Shown: positions 10,288 through 19,236 of the stretch, piece after piece
How the letters are laid out: the number at the start of each line of letters is the position of its first letter
Position numbering within the stretch: the first letter of the stretch is position 1
DNA from: Planctomycetaceae bacterium
Lineage (GTDB): Bacteria > Planctomycetota > Phycisphaerae > UBA1845 > UTPLA1
Assembly: GCA_006969385.1 (NCBI GenBank)
Contig: CP030884.1
Coordinates: 4,582,249-4,646,248, forward strand
Length of the DNA stretch: 64,000 nt
Direction of reading: 5' to 3'
Translations under genes and position numbers: made by a program
Notes under the pieces: model-generated
Seen by the model: only the letters and a program-made list of their open reading frames with translations
What the model was told of the DNA's origin: nothing
Database searches by the model: none

Positions 10288-10953
10288 CTAGAAGCGGCTG
10301 AGACCGCGCACGTTAGTGGGCTCGGGCGTGCGATCTTCGCGTTCTTCCGACAGATCGATACCGAGCAGGCGCTCGCCGCATTGATCGATATCGAAAAACT
10401 CAATGCCCAGCTTCTCTTCATCGCCGAGACCGGCAAACTTCCAACGATAATCGAGCAACGAACCGAAGTACGCCAGACCGACACGGCCATCCATGCGGCG
10501 GGCCAAGTCTGACATGGGGGCGCACAACTCAAACGAGTGAGTAACCACCATGAAATGAGCATCGTCATGGCGCGCCAACAGGCCGGCGATGTACGCGATG
10601 CGCGCGGAAAACGACACGGGCGAGCGCTGGTTGGATTCACTCGGCGGGCGACCGGGCGGTAGCGAGGCAAACGCGTCGCGGAAGTGGCAGGTATCGGGAT
10701 CGAAACCGGCGTGTTCCAGCATCGATAGGAAGCGTTGCTGCCCTTCCGACTTGGGATCGTAGGACAGCAGGATCGACGTCATCGAAGCTGGTCGCCATCC
10801 GGCGTCTTCGCGAAAGTCATCCAACAGTGCCTTGAGCTTGGGGTAGTCGATGGTAATCCGATGTCTTCCATAGCGTTCGGCCAATACTTCAGAAGCATCA
10901 AACAGCGAAGCCGCATCAACAACCGTCACATCTTGCGGTGAGCCTTGAGACAT
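10288..10953 (-). CDS. NYN/LabA-like domain protein, hypothetical
   Basis: A 221-residue soluble protein. Strand-like VTVVDAASLF at the start, SILLSYDPK (about 60), HFMVVTHSFELCAPMSDLARR (about 135-155) and GLAYFGSLL (about 163) give the alternating alpha/beta layout of NYN (PIN-like) nuclease domains. In that fold an acidic residue follows the first strand and a serine/aspartate turn precedes the helix of the third. The usual catalytic acidic set is not fully visible because THSFELC replaces the common SxDxDF turn, so nuclease activity is doubtful. It stands alone between its own terminator and that of the upstream peptidase gene. The function is unknown. Confidence 0.6.
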   Translation of the reverse strand: MSQGSPQDVTVVDAASLFDASEVLAERYGRHRITIDYPKLKALLDDFREDAGWRPASMTSILLSYDPKSEGQQRFLSMLEHAGFDPDTCHFRDAFASLPPGRPPSESNQRSPVSFSARIAYIAGLLARHDDAHFMVVTHSFELCAPMSDLARRMDGRVGLAYFGSLLDYRWKFAGLGDEEKLGIEFFDIDQCGERLLGIDLSEEREDRTPEPTNVRGLSRF

Positions 10954-11006
10954 ATTTTTCTCCTCAATAACGCTCGTACCAAAAAAGGTAAACTAACCAT
11001 AAACAC

Positions 11007-11038
11007 AAAAAAGGAGAGGACGCGCCGCCCTCTCCTTT
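11007..11038 (-). terminator. Intrinsic terminator of pepF
   Basis: A 10-base stem AAAGGAGAGG/CCTCTCCTTT (11010-11019 with 11029-11038) encloses a 9-base loop. It is followed by a T-run when read on the minus strand. It lies 53 bases past the stop of the oligoendopeptidase gene. Confidence 0.82.
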
Positions 11039-11091
11039 CAAACCGCCGAAGTGTATTTCACGTTTACGGATTCGGCAAGTGGCGATCGGCC

Positions 11092-13032
11092 CTAATTTGT
11101 AGCCGCGCCCGCCGCCTGTTGTTTGCGATACAAGGTCTCAAATTCATTCAACAACTGCGAGAACAGTTCCATCGTGTCTTCGATCGGCTGCGGATTGGTC
11201 ATATCGACGCCCGCCAGCTTTAACACATCGAGCGGATACTTGCTGCTGCCCGCCGACAGGAACGTCATCAGTCGTCCGACCGAACCCGACTCACCATCGA
11301 TGATGCGCTTACCGATGTTGGTCGCCGCACAGTGGCTGGTGGCATACGTGAACACATAAAAATTGCGATAGAAGTGCGGAATGCGCAGGCATTCGGCATC
11401 GGCAGACGGATCCATCACCATCTCGGGGCCATAGTACGCCTTGACCAGATCGTGATAGGTCTTGCGAATCGTGTCGGGCGTGAGCGGCGTGCCCGCCTCG
11501 GCCATCTCGTGAATCTTCATCTCGAATTCCGCGAACATCGTTTGACGGAAGACCGTCGTGCGGATGCCTTCGATCTGCTGCTGCAGAATCATCAACCGTT
11601 CGGTGTCGGTCTTGGCGTTGTCGAGCAAATAATGCGCGAGTATCACTTCATTCACCGTCGAGGCGACTTCGGCGCAGAACGTGGCGTAATCACCGTAGGG
11701 ATAGGGCTGCGTCTTGGCCGTGTACCAGCTATGCATCGCGTGCCCCATTTCGTGGGCAATCGTCGAGCGATCGTTCATCGTGCCATCGTAGTTGAGCAGC
11801 AAATACGGGTGCGTCTTGTAAGCGCCCCAACAATAGGCACCGCCCCGCTTGTTCTTCGTTTCGTACACGTCGATCCAACGCGCTTCAAACGATTTGCGCA
11901 GGGTCGACACGTAATCGGCCCCCAACGGTTGCAGCGCATCGAGAATGGTCTCCACGGCATCGTCGTACGGAATCTTCGATTCCTCGATGTCGATCATCGG
12001 CGTATATAGGTCGTAGCGATGGATTTCATCGAGTCCCATGATGCGCTTGCGCATGGCGACGTATTCGTGCAGGCGATGGGCGTTGGCGTTAATCGTTTTG
12101 ATCAGGTTGTGATAGACCTCCACAGGGATGTTTGGACCCGCCAAAGCGGCGTGCAGCGACGATTCATATTTGCGCGCCTTGGCCCGAAACAAGTGCGTCT
12201 TCACGTGCGAGCTTAACATCGAGCCGATCGTATTTTGCTTGGCGGCATACGTGTCGTGCATGCCGTTGAAAGCGTCGCGTCGTACGCGGCGATCGCGCGA
12301 ATAGATGAAGCTGTAGTAGTTGCCCGCCGTCAGTTGCACCTCGTTACCGTCGGCGTCATTGATCTTAGGGAAGTCCAGCTCGGTATTAGTGAACTGTCCG
12401 AAGATGTTGCCGGGGGCCGACATCACTTCACCGGCCATTGCCATCAGCGCTTCTTCGCTCGCACTCAGAACGTGGGCCTTTTCGCGGAGGATGTCATCGA
12501 GGAAGTGCTCGTACACTTTCAACTGTTCATTGCCGCTCACCCATTGACGCATCGTCGCTTCGTCGACGCTCAGCAACTCCGGCTCGAACCAACTGGTGGC
12601 TTCACCGGCACGCACCCCCAAGCTCTGCACGCGGTCGAAGCGACCTTGCGTGGCCGACACACTCATATCTTCGTGAAAGCTGAGCCCGGCGTAGAGATAC
12701 ACGCGTTCAAGTTCCATCGACAGCGCGTCTTGCGCTTGCAGCGCATTCAGTAGGCTGTCCGCCGAATGGCCCAGCGTGTCCTTGAGTTTCTTAAACGCCG
12801 TCAGCTTGGATTCGACATCCTTAAATGCGGCCTCAAAGGCGGCGTCATCCGCGAAAATATCCGCCAGATTCCACTTGTACTTGGTTTCGATCTGATCGCG
12901 TGTTTTCGGCCCGCTGGGGGCCTCCATCGTTGCGTCCGCTGCCATTGCCCACTCCGTCGTGCCTACCGTCAGCATGCTGATACTCCATACTGCCAAAATC
13001 GAGATCGTCCGAAATCTTCCGCTGTTATTCAT
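11092..13032 (-). CDS. pepF: Exported oligoendopeptidase F (M3B zinc peptidase)
   Basis: A 646-residue M3-family zinc metallopeptidase that cuts short peptides. The zinc-binding HExxH motif is seen as STIAHEMGHAMHS near residue 425. The third ligand region follows in AEVASTVNEVILAHYLL, where the Glu is the expected metal ligand. The N-terminal helical cap typical of PepF (KYKWNLADIFADDAAFE) starts near residue 50. Unlike the cytoplasmic enzymes of lactic acid bacteria, this one begins with a signal peptide (about residues 1-31, ending AMAA), so it should act in the periplasm. The catalytic core length is usual. It is a single-gene unit with its own terminator at 11007-11038. Confidence 0.92.
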   Translation of the reverse strand: MNNSGRFRTISILAVWSISMLTVGTTEWAMAADATMEAPSGPKTRDQIETKYKWNLADIFADDAAFEAAFKDVESKLTAFKKLKDTLGHSADSLLNALQAQDALSMELERVYLYAGLSFHEDMSVSATQGRFDRVQSLGVRAGEATSWFEPELLSVDEATMRQWVSGNEQLKVYEHFLDDILREKAHVLSASEEALMAMAGEVMSAPGNIFGQFTNTELDFPKINDADGNEVQLTAGNYYSFIYSRDRRVRRDAFNGMHDTYAAKQNTIGSMLSSHVKTHLFRAKARKYESSLHAALAGPNIPVEVYHNLIKTINANAHRLHEYVAMRKRIMGLDEIHRYDLYTPMIDIEESKIPYDDAVETILDALQPLGADYVSTLRKSFEARWIDVYETKNKRGGAYCWGAYKTHPYLLLNYDGTMNDRSTIAHEMGHAMHSWYTAKTQPYPYGDYATFCAEVASTVNEVILAHYLLDNAKTDTERLMILQQQIEGIRTTVFRQTMFAEFEMKIHEMAEAGTPLTPDTIRKTYHDLVKAYYGPEMVMDPSADAECLRIPHFYRNFYVFTYATSHCAATNIGKRIIDGESGSVGRLMTFLSAGSSKYPLDVLKLAGVDMTNPQPIEDTMELFSQLLNEFETLYRKQQAAGAATN

Positions 13033-13148
13033 CCTAGGTCACCTTTTCGGCGGCTTTCGCCGTATTCGTCCATCGTCGAGGCAACCCGCGTCGATATCGG
13101 TTACATCGGCGTGACTGAAACCAAACCGGCGATAGTTTATACTTTGGC

Positions 13149-13568
13149 GTGAAGAAAGGCGATTTTCGCTTGTTGTACGCAGTTAGACATATTTTCGCGT
13201 TTGCCGCCTGCGGGTTTTTGGTCGCCCCCAATGCGACGCTGCCCTGCTTGGATGTCGCCTGCGCCGGGGACGGTGCCGTCGCCGAGGTGTGCTGCATCGA
13301 TGATGGGCCCGAGACCTGCTGCGCCAGTGAGACCTCGGCATCTCAAGAGAAGGGTTCTCATCAAGAGCCGCATGAGCGCGACTCGCATCCTTGTAATTGC
13401 CCTCCCGGCTGTCCGGCCCCTTGCGGCAGCGGTAAATTGCCATGTGCTCCGCTTGCGATCGGCCTGTCGGTAGCCACATCCGAAGAATTCACACTTCTGC
13501 AACTTTCCAGTTTCGACACACCTGCCTTCCGCGCGGGTGACGATCTCTTTCGACCTCCACGGGCCTGA
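13149..13568 (+). CDS. Small cysteine-rich exported protein, hypothetical
   Basis: A 139-residue protein with 12 cysteines, many paired (VCCID, TCCAS, CNCPPGCPAPC). Residues about 8-30 are hydrophobic and look like a signal peptide. His and Glu residues sit between the cysteine pairs, which suggests metal binding or disulfide packing; this is inference. It lies directly upstream of a tripartite exporter operon on the same strand, with a gap of about 230 bases. The start is uncertain: GTG 13149 gives a basic N-terminus, but no clear ribosome binding site precedes it. I do not recognise a family. Confidence 0.55.
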   Translation: MKKGDFRLLYAVRHIFAFAACGFLVAPNATLPCLDVACAGDGAVAEVCCIDDGPETCCASETSASQEKGSHQEPHERDSHPCNCPPGCPAPCGSGKLPCAPLAIGLSVATSEEFTLLQLSSFDTPAFRAGDDLFRPPRA

Positions 13569-13795
13569 TCTCACAGCGTAGCGCAATGCTGCGCACCCAA
13601 CGCGAACATCGAATCAACACATACGGACCCATACCGAATCTGCGGTCAGATTGTTGACGTTTGGTCGTCGCGAGACATCCAATCAGCCCGAATATGCACC
13701 CAACCATTTCTTCGGTGCTATCAGGAATGACGGGCTCATGCATCACCGAAACTGGGATTCACGTGAGAACTCGAAAACTGTGAGGACATCGAATC

Positions 13796-15343
13796 ATGTC
13801 CAACGCCAACTTACAAGGGTTGTCGCGCGGGTCATCCGACCAGCCGATTGAACCCACCACGACCAATATTCCGCAGCCGCGCCGACGCTGGCTGTTACGG
13901 CTAGGCGTGCCGCTCGCTTTTCTGCTCGGCGTCTCCGCGCTGATGGCGAATAGCATTAAAGAAGCGTTCTGGCCGCCCAAGTCCGTCCGCGTCGCGCCGG
14001 TAATTGCCAAACGCAATGTCGAAGCAGCAGCGACCGGTGGCGTCATCGTACAAGCACCCGGTTGGGTGGAAGCCGATCCGTTCCCGACGGCCGTGTCGGC
14101 GCTGACCGACGGCGTGGTCGCCGACGTACTCGTTTTAGAAGGTGAGCGCGTCGACAAAGACCAGGTCGTTGCTCGCCTAATTGATGACGATGCGAAGCTC
14201 GGGCTCGAACGCGCCGCCAGCGTGCTCGCCGAAAAGCAAGCCGCACTGGCAGCCGCCGAAGCGTTGCGCGCTGAAGCGCAAAACAACTGGGATCATCCGG
14301 TCGAACTCATTCGCAAACGCGACATGGCCGCTGCGATGTTGGCGGAAAAACAGGCCGAACTCGAACGCTGGCCGGCCGAACTGGCGCGCGAAGAAGCGCG
14401 GCTTGTCTATCTCAAGGCCGAATACGAGCGCGTCGCACCACTGGCCGAAGGCGGACACGCCAGCAGTATCGAAGTCTTGCGCGTTAAACAAGATTACGAA
14501 GCGCAAAAATCGGAAGTCGCCGTCGTGCGCGGTCAAAAGCCCGTGCTCGAAGCGCAAATCCAAGGCCTGCAAGCCGAACTCGACGCCGCCGCTCACGATT
14601 TGCAACTGCGCATCGAAGACACGCGCGCCCTCGCCGAAGCTAAGGCCGCACTCATCAATGCGCAAGCCGCCGTACGTACTGCAACCGTGCAACGCGATGA
14701 AGCGGCGCTACGCTTGCGGCGTATGGACGTGCGCGCCCCCGTGGCCGGCATCGTCATGATGCGGTTGGTCGAGCCCGGCTCGAAATTGATGCTCAATTCC
14801 GACCGACCGCAATCGGCGCATGTGTTGCGACTGTACGATCCCGAGCGCTTGCAAGTGCGCGTCGACATTCCGTTGGTTGAAGCCGCCAAAGTCGGCGTCG
14901 GTCAACCCGCCGAGGTGATCGTCGACGTACTGCCCGAACGCGTGTTTCAAGGTCGCCTTTCGCGAGTGGTACACGAAGCCGACGTGCAGAAAAATACGCT
15001 GCAAGTCAAAGTGGCTATCGAAGATCCATCTCCCGAACTCAAACCCGAAATGCTGGCCCGCGCGCGGTTCCTCGCTATCAACGAACCGTCCGATGACGAA
15101 ACCAACGGCGCAACGCGCTTGTTCGTTCCCGAATCGGCACTCGTTAAAGGCGAAGGTCAAACGCAGGTCTTTGTGATTAACCAAGCCGACAGCACTGCCC
15201 GGTTGCAGACGGTCGAACTCGGTAGTGCAAAGCTGGAAGGCAGCGTCGAAATCACCAACGGTCTGCGCCCCGGTGACCGCGTCATCATCGATCCGCCTAT
15301 GAATTTGAACGATGGCGACCGCATCGAGCCGCGCGAGGCTTAA
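13796..15343 (+). CDS. HlyD/MacA-type periplasmic adaptor of an ABC exporter
   Basis: A 515-residue membrane fusion protein that would link an inner-membrane ABC transporter to an outer-membrane channel. One membrane anchor lies at about residues 34-52. A lipoyl-like half follows (VADVLVLEGERVDKDQVVARL, about 105-125). A long Ala/Glu-rich helical hairpin at about 130-300 would form the periplasmic coiled coil. The second lipoyl half is RRMDVRAPVAGIVMMRLVEPG, and beta-barrel and membrane-proximal domains make up the rest. The coiled coil is long for a MacA protein. It is first in an operon with an ATPase 12 bases downstream and two permeases, so a MacAB-like exporter is the best reading. The substrate is unknown. 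Confidence 0.88.
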   Translation: MSNANLQGLSRGSSDQPIEPTTTNIPQPRRRWLLRLGVPLAFLLGVSALMANSIKEAFWPPKSVRVAPVIAKRNVEAAATGGVIVQAPGWVEADPFPTAVSALTDGVVADVLVLEGERVDKDQVVARLIDDDAKLGLERAASVLAEKQAALAAAEALRAEAQNNWDHPVELIRKRDMAAAMLAEKQAELERWPAELAREEARLVYLKAEYERVAPLAEGGHASSIEVLRVKQDYEAQKSEVAVVRGQKPVLEAQIQGLQAELDAAAHDLQLRIEDTRALAEAKAALINAQAAVRTATVQRDEAALRLRRMDVRAPVAGIVMMRLVEPGSKLMLNSDRPQSAHVLRLYDPERLQVRVDIPLVEAAKVGVGQPAEVIVDVLPERVFQGRLSRVVHEADVQKNTLQVKVAIEDPSPELKPEMLARARFLAINEPSDDETNGATRLFVPESALVKGEGQTQVFVINQADSTARLQTVELGSAKLEGSVEITNGLRPGDRVIIDPPMNLNDGDRIEPREA

Positions 15344-15355
15344 GGAGTAGCAATC

Positions 15356-16054
15356 ATGTCGTTCATCGAATGTCGCGCACTGACGCGCACTTATAAAAAA
15401 GGCGAGTCGACGATTACGCCGCTCGAAGGTCTCCACCTCGATGTGGAGCGCGGTGACTTTCTCGCGTTGATGGGGCCATCGGGCAGCGGCAAAACGACGC
15501 TGCTCAACCTTATCGCCGGTATCGACAAGCCCACGCATGGCAGCCTCAAGATCGACGGACACGAACTGCAAATGATGAGCCGTAGCCAACTCGCCGATTG
15601 GCGCAGTCGCTATATGGGCTACATCTTTCAGTTGTACAACCTCGTGCCGACGCTGACCGCGTATGAAAACGTCGAACTACCGCTATTGCTGCATTCCATA
15701 AGCCGCCAGCAACGACACCAGAAGGTGAGCCTGGCGTTGGAATTGGCTGGCATTGCCGATCGACACGACCACTTCCCCCGCCAACTGAGCGGCGGGCAGG
15801 AACAGCGCGTGGCCATCGCCCGCGCGATTGTCGCCGACCCCATCATTTTGGTTGCCGACGAACCCACAGGCGACTTGGACGGTGCCAGCGCCAATGCCAT
15901 CATGGATTTGCTCAAACGCCTTAACGATGAACTGGGCAAAACGTTGGTGATGGTCACACACGACCAACATTGCGCCGAGCAAGCGAAGCATATTTTGCAT
16001 CTCGATAAAGGGCGCCTGGTTGAGGCGGCGCATGCGGACGAGGTGCCGACATGA
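15356..16054 (+). CDS. ABC exporter ATPase (LolD/MacB family)
   Basis: A 232-residue ATP-binding subunit. It shows Walker A GPSGSGKTT (about 41-49), Q-loop FQLYNLVPTLTAYENV (about 90), signature LSGGQEQRVAIARA (about 143), Walker B ILVADEPTGDLDG (about 163) and the H-loop VMVTHD. The signature carries QEQR where most relatives have QQQR. The ADEPTGDLD block is diagnostic of the LolD/MacB/FtsE group, which drives mechanotransmission exporters rather than classical pumps. It lies between the adaptor and the permease, and its stop overlaps the permease start by 4 bases, so the products are translationally coupled. Confidence 0.93.
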   Translation: MSFIECRALTRTYKKGESTITPLEGLHLDVERGDFLALMGPSGSGKTTLLNLIAGIDKPTHGSLKIDGHELQMMSRSQLADWRSRYMGYIFQLYNLVPTLTAYENVELPLLLHSISRQQRHQKVSLALELAGIADRHDHFPRQLSGGQEQRVAIARAIVADPIILVADEPTGDLDGASANAIMDLLKRLNDELGKTLVMVTHDQHCAEQAKHILHLDKGRLVEAAHADEVPT

Positions 16055-17205
16055 TTCCACCACGTTTCCTTCCGCTGGTATTCAAGCAAGTCCGCCGCGC
16101 CCGCATGCGCAGCTTGCTGACCATCGCGGGCGTTGCCGTCGCCATGTTTCTCTTCGCGGCAGTGCAGGCCATGCAAGCAGGTGTCGAAGTTGCAACAGCC
16201 GCACAGGCCGATGACACCACGCTAGTCGTTTACCGCAAAGATCGGTATTGCCCCTACACCAGTCAGATGCCCCAATCCTACGAACAACAGATCGCGCGCA
16301 TCGACGGCGTGAAACACGTCACACCGATCAAGATCGTGGTGAGTAACTGTCGCACCAGCTTGGATGTCGTCACCTTTCGCGGCGTGCCGAAGGAGGACTT
16401 TGCTCAAAAGGGAGCCGAGGGACTCGACATCATCGATGGCAGCATTGGCGACTGGAAATCTCGCGGCGATGCCGCCCTGCTGGGTGAAACACTGGCCCGT
16501 CGTCGCGGCTTGAAGGTCGGCGACCGTTTTGAAGCAGCGGGCATCACGTCTTACGTCGCCGGCGTATTTCGCTCCGACGAACCGCAACACCAAAACGTTG
16601 CATACGTTCCGCTGGAGTTCTTGCAATACGCCTCCGGCAGCCGCGCCGGTGGGATCGTGACGCAGTTCAACGTCGCCGTGGCGTCGCCCGATCGACTGGA
16701 CACCGTTGCCAAAGCCATCGACGAACTGTTCGCCAGCGCGCAGGAACCCACGCAAACCAGCAGCGAGAAAGCCTTCGTCGCCCGCGCCGCGACCGACGTA
16801 ATCGAGATCGTCGGCTTTATGCGTTATCTCGGTTGGGGGGCGCTGGCCGCCGTCTTAGCATTGGTCGCCAATGCCATCATTCTGTCGGTACAGGATCGCG
16901 TCAAAGAACACGCCATCCTGCAAACGCTGGGTTACCGCAGCATGCAGGTGGCGGGGCTCATTCTCGTCGAAGGCATCATTCTGAGCCTTATCGGCGCGAT
17001 CGTTGGCTGTGTCGTTGCTATTGCTTATTTACATTTCAGCGGCCTTGCGCTTTCCGTCGAAAGCCACACGATTCCGATCGTGGCGTCGCCCGCGATTCTG
17101 GTCATTGGAATTGCGATCGCCGCTGTAACCGGCGTGCTGGCCGGGCTCGTTCCGGCATGGCAGGCCGGAAGTCGCGACATCGTATCGTGCTTCAGGTCCG
17201 CATAG
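16051..17205 (+). CDS. FtsX/MacB-type ABC permease 1
   Basis: A 384-residue permease with the MacB topology: one N-terminal membrane helix (about 18-42), a large periplasmic domain (about 45-255) and three C-terminal helices (about 260-285, 310-335, 348-372). The FtsX core signature is visible in VQDRVKEHAILQTLGYRSMQVAGLILVEG. It overlaps the ATPase gene by 4 bases and precedes a second permease by 9 bases. Two separate permeases with one ATPase gene suggest a heterodimeric membrane part, unlike MacB, where the ATPase and permease are fused. Confidence 0.9.
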   Translation: MIPPRFLPLVFKQVRRARMRSLLTIAGVAVAMFLFAAVQAMQAGVEVATAAQADDTTLVVYRKDRYCPYTSQMPQSYEQQIARIDGVKHVTPIKIVVSNCRTSLDVVTFRGVPKEDFAQKGAEGLDIIDGSIGDWKSRGDAALLGETLARRRGLKVGDRFEAAGITSYVAGVFRSDEPQHQNVAYVPLEFLQYASGSRAGGIVTQFNVAVASPDRLDTVAKAIDELFASAQEPTQTSSEKAFVARAATDVIEIVGFMRYLGWGALAAVLALVANAIILSVQDRVKEHAILQTLGYRSMQVAGLILVEGIILSLIGAIVGCVVAIAYLHFSGLALSVESHTIPIVASPAILVIGIAIAAVTGVLAGLVPAWQAGSRDIVSCFRSA

Positions 17206-17214
17206 GAAATCGAC

Positions 17215-18381
17215 ATGCGTCTATTACCCTTTGAATATGCCGTGCGCAACCTGGGCCGCTCGCCGTTGCGCCTCTGCGCCAGCATCATCGGGGGCGCATT
17301 GGTCGTATTGCTCGTGATGGCTGCCGGTGCGTTCGTACGCGGCATGGAAAAAAGTCTGACCGTCAGCGGCAATGAGAAAAACGTGATCCTCCTCGGTGCC
17401 GGTAGCGAGGAAAGCCTCGAACGCAGCCAAATCGGAATGAACGTGCCGACGCTCGTGGCTGCCAGCGTCGACGGAATCAAGCGCCGACTCGGCACCGATT
17501 ATGTCTCGCCCGAAGTGCACATGGCGTTGGTCGTAAAGGCGGAGCGCGACGATGCGTTCGATTACCAAGCCGTCGTGCGCGGCGTGACGGAAAATGCGTT
17601 CCTCGTGCACCCGCAAGTACAGATCATCGAAGGCCGACCGCCGCGCATGGGTGAATACGAACTCATGGTCGGCGCGTTGGCCGCCACGCGTCTCGATGTC
17701 GCGCCGAAGAAATTGCACGTTGGCGAGAGCCTTTGGTTCGACAATCGTGCGTGGACCATCACCGGGCAATTCACGGCACCGCAGACCGTCATGGACGCCG
17801 AAATTTGGGTACCACTAACCGATCTACAAATTGCCACGCGCCGCGACACGTTGTCGTGCGTCGTGTTAACGTTGGGCGAGGCAACCATTACGGATGTCGA
17901 CATTTGGGCGAAGCAGCGTCTCGACTTGGAATTGGTTGCCATGCGCGAACGCGATTATTACGCGAGTTTGTCCGCCTTCTATCGCCCCGTCCGCATGATG
18001 GTCTGGGCGACGGCCGCACTAATTGCTCTCGGCGGATTGTTCGGCGGCTTTAACACGATGTACGCCGCCTTCGGCGCGCGGGTGCGCGAGTTGGCGGCCT
18101 TGCAAACGTTGGGCTATCCGCGCCGCGCGCTGATCGTTAGCTTCTTGCAGGAATCGCTGCTGATGACATCCATCGGTGCCATCGCGGCGATTGCCATCGC
18201 ACGAGTATTCCTCGATGGCCTCGCGGTTCGTTTTTCGATGGGTGCGTTTGCGCTGCTCGTCGATGCGCGGGTGCTGGCGTTCGGCTTATTGGCCGGCCTG
18301 CTGTTGGCGATCGTCGGCGTGATTCCCCCATTGTGGAGCTGCCTGCGTTTGCCGATTGTGGAAGCGCTGCGTACCGGCTAA
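17215..18381 (+). CDS. FtsX/MacB-type ABC permease 2
   Basis: A 388-residue relative of the preceding permease with the same layout: N-terminal helix (about 19-42), periplasmic domain and three C-terminal helices. The core motif is ARVRELAALQTLGYPRRALIVSFLQES. It probably pairs with permease 1 as the second half of the transporter. The last helix is followed by the short tail CLRLPIVEALRTG, typical of the family. The start at 17215 follows the stop of permease 1 by 9 bases. Confidence 0.9.
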   Translation: MRLLPFEYAVRNLGRSPLRLCASIIGGALVVLLVMAAGAFVRGMEKSLTVSGNEKNVILLGAGSEESLERSQIGMNVPTLVAASVDGIKRRLGTDYVSPEVHMALVVKAERDDAFDYQAVVRGVTENAFLVHPQVQIIEGRPPRMGEYELMVGALAATRLDVAPKKLHVGESLWFDNRAWTITGQFTAPQTVMDAEIWVPLTDLQIATRRDTLSCVVLTLGEATITDVDIWAKQRLDLELVAMRERDYYASLSAFYRPVRMMVWATAALIALGGLFGGFNTMYAAFGARVRELAALQTLGYPRRALIVSFLQESLLMTSIGAIAAIAIARVFLDGLAVRFSMGAFALLVDARVLAFGLLAGLLLAIVGVIPPLWSCLRLPIVEALRTG

Positions 18382-18460
18382 TTGACTCGATTGAACAGAA
18401 CCCAACTTCGAATCAATGTTGTCTCAAGTTCGGAAGAATATTCTCGAAAGGAATGTCAAG

Positions 18461-19039
18461 ATGCCTCGGTCAAATCAGCTCAACGTATTATTGTTTGCCG
18501 TCTGCGTCGTGAGCCTGCTATCGCTCGCGTGCGAATCGAAGTCAAATACCACGCCGAACAACAACGAAAGTACTGCGAAACAGATAGAAGGTGAAACCAA
18601 GTCCTTGCTGGCCGATCTGTTCGTTAATGAGCCCATTGCCGACGCGCGCGGCGTTGCGGAAGTGAAGAAGGACGAAACCGCCACGGGCGATGTTGTCATC
18701 ACCGGTCGCGTGGGCGGCCGCGCCGATCCGTTTGTAAATGGCGCATCCATCTTTATTCTCACCGACAGCGCCCTGAAATCGTGCGAGCAGATTCACGGCG
18801 ACCAATGCCAACAGCCGTGGGATTACTGTTGCGAGACGCGCGAAAGCCTGCTGGCCAATACCGCCACCATTCGCGTAACAGGGGCCGACGGTAAGCCACT
18901 GCAGCTCAACATCAAGGACGAGCACGGGCTCTCACCGTTGGCGACGGTCACAATCGCCGGAACGATCAGCACGCACGAGGACAATCAATTGGTAATTGAT
19001 GCGAAGCGGATCTATGTGGACGGTAACAATAAGTCGTAG
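18461..19039 (+). CDS. Lipoprotein with OB-fold-like domain, end of exporter operon
   Basis: A 192-residue lipoprotein. The signal ends in the lipobox SLAC with the cysteine at residue 24. A Thr/Asn-rich tether follows. The rest is a beta-rich domain (VVITGRVGG, ASIFILTD, TATIRVTG, ATVTIAGTIS, QLVIDAKRIYV) that reads like an OB-fold. It has an internal cysteine cluster CEQIHGDQCQQPWDYCCE that could bind metal or form disulfides. I chose ATG 18461 because AAAGGA lies about 9 bases upstream; the longer frame from 18416 lacks support. It lies 79 bases after the second permease and probably works with the exporter. I do not recognise its exact family. Confidence 0.75.
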   Translation: MPRSNQLNVLLFAVCVVSLLSLACESKSNTTPNNNESTAKQIEGETKSLLADLFVNEPIADARGVAEVKKDETATGDVVITGRVGGRADPFVNGASIFILTDSALKSCEQIHGDQCQQPWDYCCETRESLLANTATIRVTGADGKPLQLNIKDEHGLSPLATVTIAGTISTHEDNQLVIDAKRIYVDGNNKS

Positions 19040-19125
19040 CCTGGATATCCGAATGCGAAACCGGCGGCGTGGCCAAGCTGTGAAAAGGCACGGGCATCCG
19101 CGCACATCCGAACGCAGACGGATTA

Positions 19126-19159
19126 GTCCCCCCAGCCCCAGAGGGGCATGGGCACCCGG
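19126..19159. repeat. Dispersed intergenic repeat, copy 1
   Basis: A C-rich then G-rich element with the core CCCCCAGCCCCAGAGGGGCA, shared exactly for 20 bases with 55943-55962 and recognisable over about 33 bases. The core contains the small hairpin GCCCC-AGA-GGGGC. It lies between the exporter lipoprotein gene and the OPT transporter gene. Confidence 0.6.
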
Positions 19160-19236
19160 ACTTACATGCTTCCTGGCTAGCGACGAGGTCGTAACCGCGC
19201 ACACATCACGACGCGGCGTGTTACACTACGCCGCTC

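Noticed and set aside
14708..15589. A 293-codon frame antisense to the adaptor and ATPase genes
   Set aside because: It spans two supported genes on the other strand and has no coding features of its own.
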